From the NCBI RefSeq assembly GCF_003955665.1, contig NZ_RXHU01000013.1, positions 1-64,000 of the forward strand: a stretch of DNA of 64,000 nucleotides, given 5' to 3'. The stretch is from Paenibacillus whitsoniae (lineage in GTDB: Bacteria > Bacillota > Bacilli > Paenibacillales > NBRC-103111). Below the pieces are notes generated by a model. The model searched no databases. It saw nothing but the letters and a program-made list of their open reading frames with translations, and had not been told where the DNA came from. Positions within the stretch are counted from its first letter, which is position 1; every line of letters begins with the position of its first letter. This document shows positions 27,622 to 37,331 of this stretch, one piece after another. The position numbers and the translations under genes are program-made.

Positions 27622-29184
27622 TTGAAATCGAAAATCATGGCGCTGCTATTGGTATTGAGCTGTCTGCTAAGCATCCCGCTCCAGGCTGCGGCCGACACGG
27701 CGGCAACCGCTTCGCAACCCAAGTCGGTGCTGATGCTATACGACAGTTTAGCGATTGGCACCCCACAGGAGGGCAATATCGAAGCGATGCAGAGGCTGTT
27801 TGCCGGATTCAGCGTTTCCGTGACGGCGATGAGCTTGGAAGCTTACAAGCAAGGCGACATCAACGGCTTCGACCAGGCGGTGCTTGTCCGCAATAAAGCG
27901 GATGAGATCCCGGATTTGCCGGCGGACTTGGCGAGAGATTGGAACGGCTTCACTGGTAGCTTGCTGCAGATTGGGGGAGGGCTTACGGATCGGGTGCGCC
28001 AAGCGCTGCATATTCAGGACAAGCGACTTGATCAGGATTATGCGAGCATTCGAATCGACGAGCTCCAGCAGGTTCTGATACCGGTTAACGACATTTCCTA
28101 TCTGACCTCCTACGAAGGGCAAGCATACGGATCATTGACGTCGGAAAAGCTGAATCTGAAGGCGCCCTTCGGGGTTCGGAGCGGGCTGTTCGCTTATATC
28201 CCGTATATGACCAAGGGCAATTTGACGGAATGGTCGGCCGCTTATCTGCTCCGAGATTGGCTTGGCGTTCAAACCGCCTCGCAGGCCTATGTGATGATAG
28301 AAGGGATCTATCCGTTCTCCAATCTTGCACTTGTCAATCAGATGGCTGATCGCTTGTACGATGCGGGCATTCCGTTTATCGCGGGCGTGCAGCCCACGTT
28401 CGGCAACTGGGATTATCCCGCTATGCAGCGGTATATGGAAACCCTCAAGCATATTCAGGCGCGCAACGGCAGCATCGTTGTCCAGACGCCGATCGTGGAT
28501 TCGACGAGCCCGCCGGCCGCGCTCAAGCTTCCGAATGAAATGAGCAGCTTTCTGAATCAATTGGGCTCATCCGGTATTGCGCCTTTAGGCATCGCGACAG
28601 AAATGTATTGGAGCTATGACAAGCAATATACCGCAGATGCCCTTTCGTTTTTTGACTCCGGCATTGTGTATCCCAATAAAAAGGCTTGGTATCGCGAAAA
28701 GACCAATACGTCTTCGACATTCGCCTCCGCGGCCTATACGATAAGCGAGGCGGAGCTTGCAGCCTATGGAGGCAGCCGTACGGCAACGAATCTATTGCCG
28801 CTCAACACAACGCTTGTCTACACATTTACCGATGATACGGATGAACTAAACAAAAGGCTCGATGCGATCACGTCCAATTGGACGACCTTTGCTGATTATA
28901 AAAACGAGGTGCATACGGTTCATACGCCAACTAACGTCTTCTCTTCAGTAAGCGGTCATCTAGCCATAAATGGAACGGGGGTTCATCTTAACGATCAGGT
29001 TCAGGACGTAGACAGCGCACATGTGTATGTGCAGGAAGGCCCGCAAAGTTTAACAACGCTTTTTTCCGTACAGAATAATATTTTGATTGTGCTGATCGTA
29101 GTGACGCTGCTCCTCTTTGGCATTTTTATCATTATCGGACATCGGCTTTACAAACGAAAATACGAACAACCCTGGAGATCCTGA
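27622..29184 (+). CDS. DUF2334-type extracellular protein (deacetylase-like), PssB-like
   Basis: A 520-residue protein with signal peptide (1-25, ending QAAAD), a large extracytoplasmic domain and one C-terminal membrane helix (about 488-508), followed by a short basic tail. Residues 210-400 (VMIEGIYPFSNLALVNQMADRLYDAGIPF, given here in part, then FIAGVQPTF) match the DUF2334 fold, related to polysaccharide deacetylases; the classical metal-binding D-D-H-H pattern is not obvious, so catalysis is uncertain. TTG start, six bases after AAAGGGGGAG. The glycosyltransferase start overlaps its stop. Confidence 0.82.
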   Translation: MKSKIMALLLVLSCLLSIPLQAAADTAATASQPKSVLMLYDSLAIGTPQEGNIEAMQRLFAGFSVSVTAMSLEAYKQGDINGFDQAVLVRNKADEIPDLPADLARDWNGFTGSLLQIGGGLTDRVRQALHIQDKRLDQDYASIRIDELQQVLIPVNDISYLTSYEGQAYGSLTSEKLNLKAPFGVRSGLFAYIPYMTKGNLTEWSAAYLLRDWLGVQTASQAYVMIEGIYPFSNLALVNQMADRLYDAGIPFIAGVQPTFGNWDYPAMQRYMETLKHIQARNGSIVVQTPIVDSTSPPAALKLPNEMSSFLNQLGSSGIAPLGIATEMYWSYDKQYTADALSFFDSGIVYPNKKAWYREKTNTSSTFASAAYTISEAELAAYGGSRTATNLLPLNTTLVYTFTDDTDELNKRLDAITSNWTTFADYKNEVHTVHTPTNVFSSVSGHLAINGTGVHLNDQVQDVDSAHVYVQEGPQSLTTLFSVQNNILIVLIVVTLLLFGIFIIIGHRLYKRKYEQPWRS

Positions 29185-30434
29185 TGACACTTGCAGACAT
29201 TTTAATGCTCATCGCGGTTATTTGTATCTGGTCACTCTTGCTGATTAATATTATCCTGATTGTGGCAGGCTATCTGTATTACATGCAAATTGAGAACAAA
29301 CCGGTTCCTCCGATCGTAGGGGAACCTCCTTTCGTTTCGATCATGGTACCTGCCCATAATGAAGGCAAAGTTATCGTTCAGACGGTGGAAGCGCTGCTCG
29401 CGCTGGACTATCCGCATGACCGGTATGAAATCATCGTCATTAACGATAATTCCTCCGACAACAGCAGCGAGCTGTTGGCGAAGCTGAAATTGAAGCATGT
29501 CGGACGCAATCTGATTGTCCTCAACACCGATGCCGTTACCGGCGGCAAAGGCAAATCCAATGCGCTAAATCTGGGTTTTGGGCTAAGCAAGGGCGAGTTG
29601 ATCGCGATTTATGACGCAGACAATACGCCGGAGAAGACAGCGCTTCGCTATCTTGTCGCGGAGATTACGCAGGATTCAAGTCTTGGCGCGGTCATCGGCA
29701 AATTCCGTACGCGGAACCGCGACGCGAGTCTGCTGACGCGTTTTATCAATATTGAGACGTTGTCCTTTCAATGGATGGCGCAGGCCGGGCGCTGGAAGCT
29801 GTTTAAGCTGTGCACGATCCCGGGCACAAACTTCATTATGCGCCGCCACATTATCGAACATATCGGAGGGTGGGATATTAAAGCGATCGCGGAGGATACG
29901 GAGATTTCGTTCCGCATTTATTTGATGGGATATCGCATTAAATTTCAACCGAAATCCGTCACTTGGGAGCAAGAGCCTCAGACCGTGAAGGTGTGGTTCA
30001 AGCAAAGAACGAGGTGGGCGAAGGGGAACATTTACGTCATTGTCAAAAACATTCCGCTGTTGTTCCATCCCGCTGCCAAGCGTATACGTTTTGATATTTG
30101 CTATTTTTTATCTATTTATTTTCTGCTCTTAACGTCTCTGGTGATGTCGGACAGTCTGTTGATTCTTCACGCATTAGGCTATGTGACAACGACCCTTGCC
30201 AGCTTCAGTTCGTTTCTTTGGATTCTCGCCATCACGCTGTTTATTGTCGGCACTTTCATTACATTAGTTACGGAAAAAGGGGAAATGCGACTTTCCAACC
30301 TATGGATTATTGTGCTGATGTATGTGTCGTATTGTCAGATGTGGATGGTTGTGGCCGCTTACGGCATGTACGCCTACATCAAAGACGTCATTTTTAAACG
30401 AGAAGCAAAATGGTATAAAACTGAGCGTTTCTAG
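29184..30434 (+). CDS. Processive family-2 glycosyltransferase (BcsA/PssC-like)
   Basis: A 416-residue inner-membrane polysaccharide synthase. One membrane helix (about 10-33) comes before the GT2 domain with Asp88 (VINDNS), the DxD Asp144-Ala-Asp146, the catalytic Glu237-Asp238 (AEDTE) and QRTRW (274-278), the full D, DxD, TED, QxxRW set of cellulose, hyaluronan and PNAG synthases. Three helices follow (about 300-400). There is no C-terminal PilZ domain, so c-di-GMP control must come through another protein. The ATG lies in TGATG with the previous stop, with GGAG upstream. Confidence 0.94.
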   Translation: MTLADILMLIAVICIWSLLLINIILIVAGYLYYMQIENKPVPPIVGEPPFVSIMVPAHNEGKVIVQTVEALLALDYPHDRYEIIVINDNSSDNSSELLAKLKLKHVGRNLIVLNTDAVTGGKGKSNALNLGFGLSKGELIAIYDADNTPEKTALRYLVAEITQDSSLGAVIGKFRTRNRDASLLTRFINIETLSFQWMAQAGRWKLFKLCTIPGTNFIMRRHIIEHIGGWDIKAIAEDTEISFRIYLMGYRIKFQPKSVTWEQEPQTVKVWFKQRTRWAKGNIYVIVKNIPLLFHPAAKRIRFDICYFLSIYFLLLTSLVMSDSLLILHALGYVTTTLASFSSFLWILAITLFIVGTFITLVTEKGEMRLSNLWIIVLMYVSYCQMWMVVAAYGMYAYIKDVIFKREAKWYKTERF

Positions 30435-30457
30435 GGCATGATCGATCGGAGTTGAAC

Positions 30458-32548
30458 ATGATGTTGCATCGAAGCATACTGAGAACGACCCTTTGTTTGT
30501 TATTATTGACGCCATTATGGATACCTGCAGCATGGGCAGAGGCAGATGCCAACGACCTCAAGCAGATGCAGACACACCTGTCGGATACTTCGCTGACAGG
30601 CGGTTATACATATGCTCAACAATTTTTTCGCGTTGAGAGCTATTGGAACGTGGCTAGTGCCGACCTTCATCTGGATTACAAGTTTTCTCCTCTTATGCAA
30701 AATGAACGTTCTTCCATTACGTTATATGTGAACGATACCCCGGTGTATTCTTTCCGGCCCAAGCTTGCCGACAAGCCGGAGCAGCAGCTCGATGTGTCGG
30801 TTCCTGCTTCTCTCCTCGTGAATGGCGTGAACTCGCTGAGTGTGCAGGGGCACTTGGAGACAGCGGCTCCCGCTGCGCAAAATGCATGCTTGCCGACGGA
30901 TTATCGGGACAGCTGGCTGCAAATTGCTAAATCGTCGCGGATTGCCGTCAATTATACGATCAAACCGGTTTCGGACAGCATACGGGACTTTCAGCTTCAT
31001 TTTATCGGGCAGGATACCGTCACGAACGGTCTCAATGCCATTGCCGTGATGCCGGACAGCACCCCAACCGAGTTGGAAGCTGCGACGTATGTGCTCTCTG
31101 GCTTTGCGAAATCGAATCAGGTCACGGACAAGCCGATTCCGCTTGTAACGTATACGTCGGATTTGGCGAAAACGAAAGACGCCCTCATACTGCTCAGCAG
31201 CTATGACCATCTTCCGGCAGAGGTCAAGGCGGCGATTCCGGCAGAGGACTTGACGAAGAAAGCCATCTTGCAATTGGTTGTACTGAACGGGCACAAAATA
31301 CTTGTCATCACGTCCGCAAACGAAGCGCTGCTGATTAAAGCGGGGCGACTCGGTGCAAATCAGGAGCTGCTGAGCCAAATCGACAATCCCCGCAAAGAAG
31401 TTGTGGACAGCACGGAAGTGGATACGCCCGCGGTTACGATCAGCCGCAATGTGCCATTGACGGAAACCGGCGACAAGCTTACCGGAGACCGCCATCGGGA
31501 GAAAGCGTATTTTATTACCTTACCCGGGAATCGCTCCATCGCGGACGCTAGTAAAATGCGGATCAATTTCCGTTACGCGCGCAATCTGGATTTTGACCGC
31601 TCGCTCATCACGATTCTGGTCAACGATACGCCTATCGGCAGTAAAAAGCTGACCAGCGAACTGGCCGACGGCGATCACATGGATTTGACGATTCCGAAGT
31701 CGCTCAATATCAGCGGCAATTTTACCGTGAAAGCGGCGTTTGATCTCGAAATGAAAAATGCAGGCTGTATCACGAACGAAGATCAAATGCCTTGGGCATT
31801 TATCGAGAAAGATTCGATGCTGCAGCTCAACACGAAGGACCGGACGGAACTGCTCTTCAACAACTATCCGTATCCGCTTCTGCGCGATGGCAGCTACAAT
31901 CAGGTGACGGTAGTTCTGCCGAATTCCCGCGACACGTACTTATATGAGACGCTGACCAATGTGTTTAACTTGCTGGGCCGCTACGCGCAAACGAATACAG
32001 GCTCGATCCGCTATGTCGAGGGCGGTGCTACTGCCGATCAACTGAAAGGGCGCCAAATTATTGCTATTGGCAGCTACAAAGACAACGAAGTGATCGCCGC
32101 GAACAACGATAAGCTGTATTTTAAATATGATGGGTCCGGGCAGGGCATTGTCTCTAATGAGAAAATGAGCATTGAATCCGGTTACGGTCAGCGGATCGGG
32201 ACGCTGCAGCTGATCGATTCGCCTTACGAGCAGGGGCTTGGCTTTCTCGCGATAACTGGAAGCAAGCCGGAATATGTATATATGGCTTCCAAGCTCATCG
32301 GCTCGGAAGGATCGCTGTGGAAAGTGTACGGAGATGGGGCGGTGACGGATGTCGACGGCAATATTCAAGCGTTTCGCTTCAAAAAAGAGGCTTCAGCCGC
32401 GCCATCCTCAGCGCTGAACAATGTGCTCGCGCGAAGGGACGTCCTCGGCTTTATGATCGCAGCAGGTCTTGTTGCCTTGCTCGTTATTCTCTCTCTCATT
32501 CTCATGATTCGCAAATACGCGAACAGGAAGCGGAGGGATCAACGATGA
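30458..32548 (+). CDS. BcsB-like extracytoplasmic subunit (PssD-like)
   Basis: A 696-residue protein with a signal peptide (1-28), two large beta-rich halves and a single C-terminal membrane helix (about 668-688) followed by RKYANRKRRD. This is the layout of BcsB, which guides the nascent polysaccharide away from the synthase and is needed for its activity. Conserved-type strands include LYVNDTPVYSFRPK and ITILVNDTPIGSKKL, one in each half, matching the repeat of carbohydrate-binding and flavodoxin-like domains in BcsB. ATG at 30458 has GGAG six bases upstream; a TTG at 30452 is adjacent to the site. Confidence 0.88.
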   Translation: MMLHRSILRTTLCLLLLTPLWIPAAWAEADANDLKQMQTHLSDTSLTGGYTYAQQFFRVESYWNVASADLHLDYKFSPLMQNERSSITLYVNDTPVYSFRPKLADKPEQQLDVSVPASLLVNGVNSLSVQGHLETAAPAAQNACLPTDYRDSWLQIAKSSRIAVNYTIKPVSDSIRDFQLHFIGQDTVTNGLNAIAVMPDSTPTELEAATYVLSGFAKSNQVTDKPIPLVTYTSDLAKTKDALILLSSYDHLPAEVKAAIPAEDLTKKAILQLVVLNGHKILVITSANEALLIKAGRLGANQELLSQIDNPRKEVVDSTEVDTPAVTISRNVPLTETGDKLTGDRHREKAYFITLPGNRSIADASKMRINFRYARNLDFDRSLITILVNDTPIGSKKLTSELADGDHMDLTIPKSLNISGNFTVKAAFDLEMKNAGCITNEDQMPWAFIEKDSMLQLNTKDRTELLFNNYPYPLLRDGSYNQVTVVLPNSRDTYLYETLTNVFNLLGRYAQTNTGSIRYVEGGATADQLKGRQIIAIGSYKDNEVIAANNDKLYFKYDGSGQGIVSNEKMSIESGYGQRIGTLQLIDSPYEQGLGFLAITGSKPEYVYMASKLIGSEGSLWKVYGDGAVTDVDGNIQAFRFKKEASAAPSSALNNVLARRDVLGFMIAAGLVALLVILSLILMIRKYANRKRRDQR

Positions 32549-33399
32549 GCCGTTTTCGAAGCAGTATCGTCTCGGACGCTGCATTTTTGCTGTTTATTTT
32601 AGCTGCCTTGATCAGTATCATGTTTACGTCAAGTAATCCAAACCTTTACTTGGCCAATATTATTTTCTTGAATATCGCGTTTCTCATTGCGGTCATTACG
32701 TATTTCACCACCATGACGACCGGGTTGATCCTGAACATCCTGTTCATTTTTGGTTATGGTACGTACACGTTATACCAGACTGTTGTGGTCGGCGGCGTAA
32801 TTGGCACGCAAAATTACTTTTGGCTCATCATGACGCCCATATTCACCGTTTCGACCTGGCTGCTCACGTTAGGCAACCGTCAACTGCAAGCGGAAAACGA
32901 GCAATTGCAAAAGGAAAACGATTCGCTCGCGACTGTCGATCCCAAGACAAGCCTGAAAAATACACTTTCTTTCCAAACGGATGCGACCATTTTCATGGCG
33001 CTTTCCGTACGCTACCAGATCCCGCTGACCCTCATGGTCATCAGCGTGAAGTATTGGGATGAAATCCGGCGTATGATCGGCGTCGATCAACTGATGGAAG
33101 CGATTCATGACCTGTCGAAAATCAGCCAGACCAGCATTCGGACGAACGACTCGCTTTATTTATTGAACAAAGACAACCCGATGTGGGGCATGCTGCTGTT
33201 CACGGATCGAGCGGGTGCTTCCATTGTAATCGAACGTCTCCGTAAAACCGTCGACGAGTGGAACCGCGGCGAATATGCGGAGAAATACCGTGTCGGACTC
33301 ATCTTGAAAATGGGTGCTGTCGAATACGATCCTGAGGTAATCACGAACCCCCTCGAATTTATCGTCCAAGCGAAAAAGCAGCTCGAATACGATGTGTAA
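32545..33399 (+). CDS. Degenerate GGDEF c-di-GMP receptor (PssE-like)
   Basis: A 284-residue protein with about three membrane helices (10-110), a short coiled coil (NRQLQAENEQLQKENDSL, 111-128) and a GGDEF-fold domain (129-284). DPKTSLKNTLSF is the usual DxLTxLxNRRxF entry. The active-site GGDEF slot reads NKDNP (208-212), so no cyclase activity is expected, but the inhibitory site Arg199-x-x-Asp202 is kept exactly five residues before it. That is the pattern of a c-di-GMP sensor, as reported for Listeria PssE. ATG overlaps the previous stop (ATGA), with GGAGGG upstream. It ends the operon. Confidence 0.88.
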   Translation: MSRFRSSIVSDAAFLLFILAALISIMFTSSNPNLYLANIIFLNIAFLIAVITYFTTMTTGLILNILFIFGYGTYTLYQTVVVGGVIGTQNYFWLIMTPIFTVSTWLLTLGNRQLQAENEQLQKENDSLATVDPKTSLKNTLSFQTDATIFMALSVRYQIPLTLMVISVKYWDEIRRMIGVDQLMEAIHDLSKISQTSIRTNDSLYLLNKDNPMWGMLLFTDRAGASIVIERLRKTVDEWNRGEYAEKYRVGLILKMGAVEYDPEVITNPLEFIVQAKKQLEYDV

Positions 33400-33408
33400 A
33401 AGAGAAAG

Positions 33409-33438
33409 AAGCCTCAGCGTAGCTGGGGCTTTTATTTT
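33409..33438 (+). terminator. Terminator of the exopolysaccharide operon
   Basis: AAGCCTCAGC (33409-33418) pairs with GCTGGGGCTT (33422-33431, two G-T pairs) and runs into TTTTATTTTT. Confidence 0.85.
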
Positions 33439-33477
33439 TGGAGGCATGTGCTGCACTCGACATCTCATTTTACTCAA

Positions 33478-36400
33478 TTAAGAAAGCGACTGCTGCTGTA
33501 GAAGGTGATGGTACATCCCTTGTTGGCGAACAAGCTGCTCATGCGTGCCGCTTTCCACAATGGAGCCTTGGTCCAAAACAACAATCAAGTCCGCTTGGCG
33601 GATCGTGCTGAGCCGATGCGCAATGATGAGTGTCGTGCGGCCCAGCAGCATCTCGCTCATGTTCGTCTGGATGATCCGCTCCGACTCCGTATCGAGGGCG
33701 CTTGTGGCCTCATCGAAGATGAGGATACGCGGATTGTGAACGAGCGCTCGCGCAATGACGATGCGTTGGCGCTGGCCGCCGGAGAGGCGGAGGCCTCCTT
33801 CGCCGATCATCGTATCGTAGCCGAGCGGCAGCGATTCAATGAACGCATGCGCGCCTGCCAATTGCGCTGCCCGCCGGACTTCCTCCAGACTGATTTCCTC
33901 GCCGTTCATCGCAATATTGTCCCTGACAGACCCTTTGAATAAGACGGTCTCCTGCTGAACAACACCGACCTGCTTGCGGATGGAAGCCGCATGAACCGAG
34001 CGCAGTGGGTAGCCGTCTACGTAGATTTCGCCGCTCGATGGCTCAAGCAGCTTGAGCAGCAGGTTTGCAAGCGTTGATTTGCCGGAACCGCTTCGGCCAA
34101 TCAGGGCAACCGTCTGTCCCGGCTTCAGCTCAAGATCAAGGTTTTGCAGGATCATGCTGCTGCCGCGGTGATAGCGGAAGGACACTTTGTCAAATCGAAT
34201 ATGACCCTGGATCGATGGCAGCATGCGCATTTGCTCAGGGTGCGGATGTTCGGGCGTCGATTCAAATACATCGTTTAGCCGTTCCATGGAAATACGAGCT
34301 TCGGCGAGCTCGCCGCCGCGTTGGGAAATCAGTTCCAGCGCGAATTGGTAGGACGTAAACAGCACGGTATAAGCGACTAACTCCCCGATGGAGAGTTGAC
34401 CTGTCAGCACGTAACGTGAACCTAAATAGAGCAGGGTGACATTGCTAATCGAACGCAACCCCGAAGAGCAAGCTCTGGTAACAGCTTCCAGTCGGCTGCC
34501 CTCCAGGCGGAGCGTGAACAGGCGGTTGAGCTTGGCCATCAGCTTGCTGCGGATAAACGATTCCAGGGAGAGCCCTTTCACTGTTGCAATCGCGTTCACG
34601 GCTTCCACAATTTGCGTCTGAGACTCGCCTTCCGCAATCATCTGCTTGCGAAAATTGCGGCGCATTTGTGGCAGCATCACAGCATAGAGGGTGAAATATA
34701 ACGGCATGAGCGCAAAGGAAACAAGGGCAAGAATCGGATGATAATAAACCATGAGCCCACCATACACGAGCAGGGTCAGCCCATCAAGCACCATTTCAAT
34801 CGCATGCTCCGTCATCATTCTGCGAATTTTTTCATTCTCGTAGACTCTCGTGAGAATATCTCCTGAGGTTCTTTTGAAGAAATAGGAGAAGGGGAGACGG
34901 AACAGCTGACGATAGAAGCTCTCCAGCATGGAGTGATCGACCGCGTAGGCCAGCTTTCCGATTAGCTTCTGCCGCAGGAAGATAAAGCCGGCGTTGAATA
35001 GGACGAGCGTGAGCATCCCCAGCAGCATGACATGAAACAGTGACCAATTTGCGGTGTCCAGCACGCGATCGAAGATTTGCTGCGACATGACAGGAAACAC
35101 CAGCAGCAAACATTCGGTCAAGATGGATAAGCCGAGTGTAGACAGCAGCAATTTGCGGGAAGGATTCAGATGTGCGAGATACCGTTTCCACAGCACTTCT
35201 GTATCGTCCAGATTAGCCAGTGGCTCGTTCGGTTCCAAGGTAATGACGAGTCCTGTCCAATGGTTGTTGAACGTGTCCAGCGGCACCGTGTCGAGGTAGC
35301 CCATTGCCGGATTGGCGACAAGCAGGTGATTCTTTCCGACTTCATAAACAACGGTATAATGGTTGCCGTTCCAATGGGCGATAAACGGTATTTTTAGCTC
35401 ATGCAGGACGCTGCTTGTCGTTTTTAGCCCTTTGGCTGAGAAACCAATCGATTCGAGTGTTTCGATCAATCCCAGCATGGAAGTGCCTTCCGCACCGACG
35501 TTGCAGCGCTCTCGCATCCGGTTCACGCTGGCATTCAGTCCGTAATAACGGGCGATCATCGTCAAGCAAGTCGGACCGCAGTCCATTTCGCTTTGCTGAA
35601 GCAGCGCAGGGTATTTTTGTCGGCGCTTCCAGGAGAACCACGTGCTGAGGCTCATTCTTGGCGACGGCTCGGAATGGTCCGGTAGCGGCATAACGTTTGC
35701 CGACTGGACGTTCTGCTCGGCCTGCTCGGGCGCATGGATCACCGTCATCGCTTGGGTCGAGTAGTGAGAGGCGATCGGGCGGATCGCTTCCAAAATTCGC
35801 GGAAATTGTGTAACCAGCGCGCCAAAGTCGTCACGGCCCAGCCGAAAGGCAGTGACGGGTTCAGCAGCGCGGATTGTCGCTTTCCGCGGTTCTCCGGTCA
35901 ACAAAGCCAGCTCGCCAAAAAAGTCTCCAGGATACAGCTGATTGACAATAGCGGCCTCCGCTCCGCGCTCAACAAGCGCTGTTCCGGTTTTTAGAATATA
36001 GAAAGCGTCCCCGGGGTCGCCTTCCCGTACCAGACAAGCATCGGGTTCATACGTGCAAATGTCCAGACGATCGAGCAGCGAGCGCAATGCAGCTTGGTCG
36101 ACGTGCGTAAACAGCGTATTGTTTTTCAGAAACGTACGAATGACGTCTGAATCGATATATTTTCGGAAATACGCGCCAAGTTCGTGATGTCTTTCAACAA
36201 GCTCTTTAAACTGGTCTCGGTTCAGGCGAAGCACTTCGAGCGGGGTTGAAGCACGGATCGTGATGGCAGTAGGCGTCTCACTGCCGAAGAGGCTGTTTTC
36301 TCCGAAGTGGTCCCCGGGCTGCAGCAAGCCGAGATTCGTTTCTTTTCCTGCCTGATTGAGACCGATCTTCCTGGCCCTGCCTTCGACAATGATGTATAAA

Positions 36401-36558
36401 GCGTCAGGCGGCTCTGATCTATCTATGATCGTCTGCCCCATTGCATAAGAAGCAGGCTTCAACTGCCGGGAAAGCAGTTTCAATTCCTCATTGGTTAACA
36501 TATCGAACAATGGAATATGGTGTAAATCAGAAGCATTAGTTTCGGTCACATGCGTCAT
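33478..36558 (-). CDS. C39-peptidase ABC exporter with two cyclic-nucleotide-binding domains
   Basis: A 1026-residue exporter. Order: cNBD 1 (about 15-135), cNBD 2 (about 145-265), linker, C39 peptidase (about 315-440), six-helix membrane domain (about 470-750) and ATPase (785-1026; Walker A GRSGSGKST at 821-829, signature LSGGQRQR at 925, Walker B ILIFDEATSALD at 945). C39 cuts after double-glycine leaders; Cys327, oxyanion Gln321 and His400 are present but the usual DP aspartate is Asn416. cNBD 2 has the complete phosphate cassette FGELALLTGEPRKAT (Arg225); cNBD 1 lacks the arginine (Thr97). The layout recalls HetC of cyanobacteria and the NHLM-type RiPP exporters. ATG at 36558 touches AAGGA, so GTG at 36549 may be the true start. 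A PpiC gene lies 14 bases upstream; a GG-leader peptide gene is divergent. Confidence 0.93.
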   Translation of the reverse strand: MTHVTETNASDLHHIPLFDMLTNEELKLLSRQLKPASYAMGQTIIDRSEPPDALYIIVEGRARKIGLNQAGKETNLGLLQPGDHFGENSLFGSETPTAITIRASTPLEVLRLNRDQFKELVERHHELGAYFRKYIDSDVIRTFLKNNTLFTHVDQAALRSLLDRLDICTYEPDACLVREGDPGDAFYILKTGTALVERGAEAAIVNQLYPGDFFGELALLTGEPRKATIRAAEPVTAFRLGRDDFGALVTQFPRILEAIRPIASHYSTQAMTVIHAPEQAEQNVQSANVMPLPDHSEPSPRMSLSTWFSWKRRQKYPALLQQSEMDCGPTCLTMIARYYGLNASVNRMRERCNVGAEGTSMLGLIETLESIGFSAKGLKTTSSVLHELKIPFIAHWNGNHYTVVYEVGKNHLLVANPAMGYLDTVPLDTFNNHWTGLVITLEPNEPLANLDDTEVLWKRYLAHLNPSRKLLLSTLGLSILTECLLLVFPVMSQQIFDRVLDTANWSLFHVMLLGMLTLVLFNAGFIFLRQKLIGKLAYAVDHSMLESFYRQLFRLPFSYFFKRTSGDILTRVYENEKIRRMMTEHAIEMVLDGLTLLVYGGLMVYYHPILALVSFALMPLYFTLYAVMLPQMRRNFRKQMIAEGESQTQIVEAVNAIATVKGLSLESFIRSKLMAKLNRLFTLRLEGSRLEAVTRACSSGLRSISNVTLLYLGSRYVLTGQLSIGELVAYTVLFTSYQFALELISQRGGELAEARISMERLNDVFESTPEHPHPEQMRMLPSIQGHIRFDKVSFRYHRGSSMILQNLDLELKPGQTVALIGRSGSGKSTLANLLLKLLEPSSGEIYVDGYPLRSVHAASIRKQVGVVQQETVLFKGSVRDNIAMNGEEISLEEVRRAAQLAGAHAFIESLPLGYDTMIGEGGLRLSGGQRQRIVIARALVHNPRILIFDEATSALDTESERIIQTNMSEMLLGRTTLIIAHRLSTIRQADLIVVLDQGSIVESGTHEQLVRQQGMYHHLLQQQSLS

Positions 36559-36572
36559 TCCTTATCTTAATC

Positions 36573-37331
36573 TTATACAAATTCCTGAATGTCCAGTGAA
36601 GCCTGGTAGGTGGTAAACTGCTCCTGAAAGAGCTCTTCACGAATCCTGGCTTCAACGTCCGCGTTCAATTCAGCTGGAGATAGGGCTTCGACATAAATGA
36701 GAGTAAATTCGCGTTTCCGTTCAAAAGGACCCAGTATGTCTCCCGGTGCAGCGCTGAATACGGCAGCCGCCACTTCAGACTCCAGATCAGCCCGACTTAC
36801 AACTCCCGCGTAGCCTCCGGATTTGGCTGTGGCCAAATCAGTTGAATACTTGCGCGCAAGGACATGAAAGTCAGCGCCGTCTTCAACTTGAAAAAGCAGC
36901 TCCTGGGCGATCCCGAAATCATTCGTCGCGATGCGGGAGATTTCAGCGGTGTCGTAGAGGGGCGCTGTTTCTATGAATCGCCGTCGAATACGATCTTCCG
37001 AGATAACATGACGGGCCAAATCCGCGTGCAGAACTTGAGGCTTCAAGATGTCGATGAGATCCTCCAAACGCATACCGTGAGTTTCCAGCCATGCACTTGC
37101 TTGTGCTGTGGTATATAGCTTGTTCACTCGACGAAACTGTGTGATCGCCGCTTGCAGATCGGGGTTCGCCGCTGTGAGCCCTTCCGATTCGGCCCAGCAA
37201 ATAAGAACAAGATCGCGCTTGCAGCGATCAGGGTCCGCCCAAGCGGGATTGATGCGCAATCGTTGAAGCAACTGCTGCAAGCTCATCGTTTTATTTTGAA
37301 CTTGAATGGCTGTATAAGTTGTCGTATCCAA
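36573..37331 (-). CDS. Leaderless PpiC-type peptidyl-prolyl isomerase of the exporter operon
   Basis: A 252-residue protein without signal peptide or membrane helix. The N-terminal half (1-130) is helical, like a SurA-N chaperone domain; the parvulin domain (about 145-235) is recognised by DFHVLARKYSTDLATAKSGGYAG and ILGPFERKREFTLIYVEALSP. As it is first in an operon with the peptidase-containing exporter, it probably holds or folds the precursor peptide inside the cell before export, or chaperones the transporter; this is inference. The start is TTG at 37331 with GAGGG nine bases upstream. It differs clearly from the secreted PpiC protein at 10.2-11.4 kb. Confidence 0.87.
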   Translation of the reverse strand: MDTTTYTAIQVQNKTMSLQQLLQRLRINPAWADPDRCKRDLVLICWAESEGLTAANPDLQAAITQFRRVNKLYTTAQASAWLETHGMRLEDLIDILKPQVLHADLARHVISEDRIRRRFIETAPLYDTAEISRIATNDFGIAQELLFQVEDGADFHVLARKYSTDLATAKSGGYAGVVSRADLESEVAAAVFSAAPGDILGPFERKREFTLIYVEALSPAELNADVEARIREELFQEQFTTYQASLDIQEFV

